A stretch of DNA of 24,246 bases from a virus, in IMG/VR virus record IMGVR_UViG_3300042945_000926, positions 1 to 24,246 of that record; one strand, given 5' to 3'. The notes beneath the pieces were generated by a model. The model was not told the DNA's origin. It ran no database searches and worked only from the letters and a program-made list of their open reading frames with translations. Below, piece by piece: positions 21,378-24,246 of the stretch. A program made the translations under genes and the position numbers. How positions within the stretch are numbered: position 1 is the first letter of the stretch; every line of letters begins with the position of its first letter.

Positions 21378-22966
21378 TGTCTGAAGATAACGAATATTTT
21401 ATTGGTGCAAGAATTGATCAAATTGCAAAAGCAGATGATACTTTTGCAAAACAAGATCCATTTAATAAGTCTTGGGATGAACTAAAGACTCTTACTGGTT
21501 TAGATAATAACTTCAAGCGCCGTGCATCAAGAATGTCAAAGGCTGAAGCAACACCAGCATATTTAGATTCTGCAAATGCCGTAAGCACAGGAATTGACGG
21601 GGCTAAGTCAAAAGAAATTAATCCTGGAATGCTTTATAGAAATGGCTATGGACTTTTTGATGTAATTACACCACCTTGGAATGTTTACGAACTAGCCAGT
21701 TTTTATGATACATCATTTGCTAACCACGCTGCTATTGACGCAAAGGTTGAGAACATTGTTGGCCTAGGATATGACTTTGAAGTATCACCAAGGACAATGC
21801 TAAAGTTGGAGTCGTCTACTGATTCTGGTGCAACAGATAGAGCACGTAAAAGAATTGAAAGGGCAAAGATTGAGTTGACAGACTGGCTAGAGTCTTTAAA
21901 TGATGAAGACTCTTTTACCTCTACAATGGAAAAAGTTTTTACAGATATGCAAGCCATTGGAAATGGATACCTTGAAATTGGTAGAACAGTCAAGGGTGAG
22001 ATTGGTTATGTAGGTCACATTCCAGCAACAACAATGAGAGTTCGTAGACTTCGTGATGGCTTTGTTCAAGTTATTGGAAACAAAGTAGTTTACTTCCGCA
22101 ACTTTGGTGCAAAGAATCAAAACCCAGTAACGGATGATCCAAGACCAAATGAGATTATTCATTTTAAGCAATATTCTCCACTAAATACTTTTTATGGAGT
22201 TCCAGATATTATTTCTGCAATTAGCGCCTTGCACGGTGATTCATTAGCATCACAATACAACATTGACTATTTCCAAAATAAAGCAACTCCAAGATATGTT
22301 GTAACTCTTAAGGGTGCAAAGTTGTCAGCCGATGCGGAAGATAAAATGTTTAGATTCTTACAGACTGGACTTAAAGGACAAAATCACAGAACACTTTATA
22401 TTCCACTTCCTGGAGATTCAGAAAACAATAAAGTTGATTTTAAAATGGAACCTATTGAAAATGGTGTTCAAGAAGGATCCTTTAAAGAATATCGTAAATC
22501 AAATAGAGATGACATCCTTGTAGCGCATCAGGTCCCTCTTTCAAAATTAGGTGGTTCAGACTCTTCTGCAATTGCTTCTGCATTGTCACAAGACCGCACA
22601 TTTAAGGAGCAGGTTGCACGACCTGCACAAAGAAATTTAGAAAAAATGATCAACAAGATTATGCGTGAAAAGACAGATATTTTAGAATTTAAGTTCAACG
22701 AACTAACTCTAACAGATGAAATTGCTCAGTCTCAGATCCTTGAGAGATATGTAAAGACTCAGGTCATGACTCCAAATGAAGCAAGAGTTGCGCTCAGACT
22801 GCCACAGCGTGATGGCGGAGATAAGGTTCTTGACCTAAAGCCACAGCAGGTTTCCAGTGACAACGCTAACCGTGAAAGAGACTCTGAAAGAACTAATAAT
22901 CAGTCTGATGGCGCAGCCACAGTTAGCGGACGAAATCCGAAAGGGGAAGGTCGCTCTTCTGAATAG
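21377..22966 (+). CDS. Phage portal protein (PBSX / HK97-portal group)
   Basis: 529 residues, overlapping the preceding stop by one base. The portal forms the dodecameric ring at the head vertex through which DNA enters and leaves. Recognisable PBSX-family features are NGYGLFDVITPPWNVYELASFYDTSFANHAAIDAKVENIVGLGYDFEV, a central beta region that includes YLEIGRTVKGEIGYVGHIPATTMRVRR, the GVPDIISAISALHGDSLASQYNIDYFQNKATPRYVV helix-strand, and the VPLSKLGGSDSS turn. The C-terminal helical wing (LTDEIAQSQILERYVKTQVMTPNEARVALRLPQRDGGDKVL) is followed by a disordered polar tail. Length is normal for the family. It lies directly before the head protease, the usual order. The large subunit of terminase is not in the window. 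Confidence 0.92.
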   Translation: MSEDNEYFIGARIDQIAKADDTFAKQDPFNKSWDELKTLTGLDNNFKRRASRMSKAEATPAYLDSANAVSTGIDGAKSKEINPGMLYRNGYGLFDVITPPWNVYELASFYDTSFANHAAIDAKVENIVGLGYDFEVSPRTMLKLESSTDSGATDRARKRIERAKIELTDWLESLNDEDSFTSTMEKVFTDMQAIGNGYLEIGRTVKGEIGYVGHIPATTMRVRRLRDGFVQVIGNKVVYFRNFGAKNQNPVTDDPRPNEIIHFKQYSPLNTFYGVPDIISAISALHGDSLASQYNIDYFQNKATPRYVVTLKGAKLSADAEDKMFRFLQTGLKGQNHRTLYIPLPGDSENNKVDFKMEPIENGVQEGSFKEYRKSNRDDILVAHQVPLSKLGGSDSSAIASALSQDRTFKEQVARPAQRNLEKMINKIMREKTDILEFKFNELTLTDEIAQSQILERYVKTQVMTPNEARVALRLPQRDGGDKVLDLKPQQVSSDNANRERDSERTNNQSDGAATVSGRNPKGEGRSSE

Positions 22967-22998
22967 TCCAAATAGTAAGACTATTTAAAAAAGGGGCC

Positions 22999-23011
22999 TA
23001 TAATATATAAT
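22999..23011 (+). promoter_or_regulatory. TATAAT tandem boxes before the protease gene
   Basis: Two overlapping-phase TATAAT boxes (22999-23004 and 23006-23011) precede the ATG at 23015 by 10 and 3 nt. Neither has a TG extension. Whichever is used, the message is leaderless or nearly so. The first has the more plausible spacing. A short hairpin lies just upstream (AAATAGT/ACTATTT, 22970-22986). Confidence 0.5.
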
Positions 23012-23014
23012 ACT

Positions 23015-24246
23015 ATGAGTATCTCTAAAGCCCATTGGAACACTGAGGGCGAGAATGTTCGCCTATCGATGCCTTTGACAAAAGTTGACAAAGAACGTCG
23101 TATGGTTTCTGGTTTTGCATCTTTAGATAATATTGATAAGCAAGACGACATCGTAACAGCAGAAGCATCAATGCAAGCGTTTGCAAAATTCCGTGGGAAC
23201 ATTAGAGAGATGCACCAGCCAGTAGCAGTAGGCAAGATGGTATCATTTAAAGAAGATAAGTATTTTGATCCAGAAACAAAGAAGTTTTATAACGGAGTAT
23301 TCGTATCCGCATATGTTTCAAAAGGTGCACAAGATACTTGGGAAAAAGTTCTAGACGGAACACTAACTGGTTTTTCTATCGGTGGTAGAATGAACAAGTG
23401 GGATGATGCCTATGACGAGAAGTCAGATAAGTCAATTAGAGTTATTAAAGAATATGATTTAGTAGAGTTGAGTCTTGTTGATTCCCCTGCTAATCAGTTT
23501 GCAAATATTGTTTCTGTTGAAAAGGTAGATGGTATGGATATTATTAAAGGTGATGAAACAGTATTAGAGAATGTTTTTTGGGATCAAGAAACTGGTCTCG
23601 TAATGGTTTCAGAAAATGAGTCAGAAGTTAGCCCCACAACAGGTGAACAAATGACCAATATAGGGTTCGTTGAAAAAACGGATAGTGAAAAACTAAATAT
23701 GATAAAGTTCTTAGTTGATAGTGCTAAAGGCATTAATACTTCTAAGATGAACAAGGAGGAAAACCTTATGGCAAAAGCAACAAAAAAGACAACAGAAGAA
23801 ATCGTTGAGAAGACAGATGTTGTAGCAGAAGTAGTTGAAACTACTGAAGTAGTTGAAGCAGTAGAGGTCGCTCCAGAGGCAGATGCAAAGGCAGATACCG
23901 TAGAAGCAGAAGAAGAAACAACAGAGAAGGCTGCAAAGCCAGGATCTGCTGAAGAAACTCCTGCAGAAGATGCAGAGGAAACTCCTGCAGATGAAGAAGC
24001 GGAAGATAAGAAGCCAATGGCACCTAAGTCAGATGAAGTAATTGCAGAGTCAATTGCAGAAATCAATAACACTCTAACATCAGCCTTTAGCGATCTAGTA
24101 AATACAGTCAAGTCTTTGCAGGCAGAAGTAGAACTTCTCAAGTCTTCAAAGGTAGATATTGACACAGCAAAAAATTCTTTCGAAGCAGTTGCAAAAGATA
24201 TTGCATCAGCACGTGAAGAATTCGACAAGTTTGGTAAGCGAGTAGA
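23015..24246 (+). CDS. Head maturation protease with C-terminal scaffold extension, 3' cut by window
   Basis: The frame stays open to the window edge (410 codons seen). Residues about 28-170 match the XkdF-like/S78_2 head protease family: MVSGFASLDNIDKQDDIVT, then the REMHQP stretch with catalytic H67, then TLTGFSIGGR with catalytic S121, and KEYDLVELSLVDSPANQFA. This serine protease is expected to cleave scaffold and coat during capsid maturation. Residues from about 250 onward are rich in Glu, Ala, Thr and Lys, with few hydrophobics, then helical (DEVIAESIAEINNTLTSAFSDLVNTVKSLQAEVELLK), which suits a scaffold. An in-frame internal ATG with a strong ribosome site begins this part. The start at 23015 follows the TATAAT boxes rather than a ribosome site. 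Confidence 0.85.
   Translation, partial: MSISKAHWNTEGENVRLSMPLTKVDKERRMVSGFASLDNIDKQDDIVTAEASMQAFAKFRGNIREMHQPVAVGKMVSFKEDKYFDPETKKFYNGVFVSAYVSKGAQDTWEKVLDGTLTGFSIGGRMNKWDDAYDEKSDKSIRVIKEYDLVELSLVDSPANQFANIVSVEKVDGMDIIKGDETVLENVFWDQETGLVMVSENESEVSPTTGEQMTNIGFVEKTDSEKLNMIKFLVDSAKGINTSKMNKEENLMAKATKKTTEEIVEKTDVVAEVVETTEVVEAVEVAPEADAKADTVEAEEETTEKAAKPGSAEETPAEDAEETPADEEAEDKKPMAPKSDEVIAESIAEINNTLTSAFSDLVNTVKSLQAEVELLKSSKVDIDTAKNSFEAVAKDIASAREEFDKFGKRV
23768..24246 (+). CDS. Nested scaffold protein from an internal in-frame start, 3' cut by window
   Basis: The ATG at 23768-23770 is codon 252 of the protease frame and is preceded by AAGGAGGA at 23753-23760, 7 nt away. That is among the strongest ribosome sites on the + strand in this window. 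The sequence from here (MAKATKKTTEEIVEK) lacks the protease domain and consists of an acidic, Ala/Glu/Thr-rich stretch followed by a helical region, as in phage scaffold proteins. Separate internal starts for a protease and its scaffold are known in lambda (C and Nu3). I infer that this phage makes the scaffold both alone and fused to the protease. The stop is beyond the window. Confidence 0.7.
   Translation, partial: MAKATKKTTEEIVEKTDVVAEVVETTEVVEAVEVAPEADAKADTVEAEEETTEKAAKPGSAEETPAEDAEETPADEEAEDKKPMAPKSDEVIAESIAEINNTLTSAFSDLVNTVKSLQAEVELLKSSKVDIDTAKNSFEAVAKDIASAREEFDKFGKRV

Noticed and set aside
22970-22986. Hairpin AAATAGT/ACTATTT after the portal gene as a terminator
   Set aside because: The stem is short and AT-only apart from one pair, and no U tract follows on the + strand.
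23584-24228. A 214-codon ORF on the minus strand, rich in Ser, Ala and Val
   Set aside because: It is antisense to the protease/scaffold frame, and its composition is what the reverse of Glu/Ala/Thr-rich codons gives. No ribosome site or promoter is seen.

Overview
The window is a 24.2-kb stretch of a tailed double-stranded DNA bacteriophage (Caudoviricetes). The evidence is a PBSX-type portal, a prohead protease with a fused or nested scaffold, a run of tail-fibre genes, a class II ribonucleotide reductase and many small overlapping genes, nearly all on the + strand. The DNA is AT-rich. The genes are tightly packed, often with TAATG or short overlaps. Many start codons sit only 5-10 nt after an extended -10 box (TGnTATAAT), which predicts leaderless mRNAs. 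Leaderless messages, a PASTA-like domain and a three-cysteine [3Fe-4S]-type ferredoxin would all suit a low-GC actinobacterial host such as freshwater or marine planktonic Actinobacteria. That host assignment is inference, not proof.

Layout. (1) 1-1851: the end of a GlcNAc-transferase-like gene (PF11397/GT60 type), a 2OG-Fe(II) dioxygenase-like gene and an SGNH-hydrolase-like gene, which look like a protein- or glycan-modification cluster. (2) 1942-2505, minus strand: a secreted lysozyme/transglycosylase-like protein with its own promoter and terminator. (3) 2610-9350: eight tail genes in a row, all beginning ATG-GCA. They comprise small baseplate-like proteins, three fibre proteins with shared modules, and a protein combining PASTA, a His/Tyr/Gly/Phe repeat and a Hint (intein-like) domain. 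(4) 9366-12236: an unknown protein, two tandem paralogues of unknown function and a second 2OG-Fe(II) oxygenase-like protein. (5) 12244-13008: four tiny genes (a 44-residue Rossmann-like beta-alpha-beta unit, a membrane-anchored coiled coil, a [3Fe-4S]-type ferredoxin and a zinc-finger-like protein). (6) 12992-15096: a family 2 glycosyltransferase and an extended-SDR sugar epimerase. (7) 15187-17217: monomeric B12-dependent ribonucleotide reductase. (8) 17238-24246: a 1238-residue LamG-containing virion protein, a small conserved-looking protein, the portal, and the head protease with an internal start for a separate scaffold (cut by the window end).

How the genes may work together. The portal, protease and scaffold build the head, and the tail block builds the adsorption apparatus. 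The oxygenases, glycosyltransferases and epimerase could decorate virion proteins or the host surface. The reductase supplies deoxynucleotides, and the secreted muralytic protein acts on peptidoglycan. The least familiar items are the PASTA-HYAGF/YHGF-Hint protein, the GT60-like plus dioxygenase pair, and the leaderless promoter scheme. No gene-free stretch longer than 300 bases is present. I saw no tRNA, rRNA, CRISPR array, insertion sequence or attachment site.
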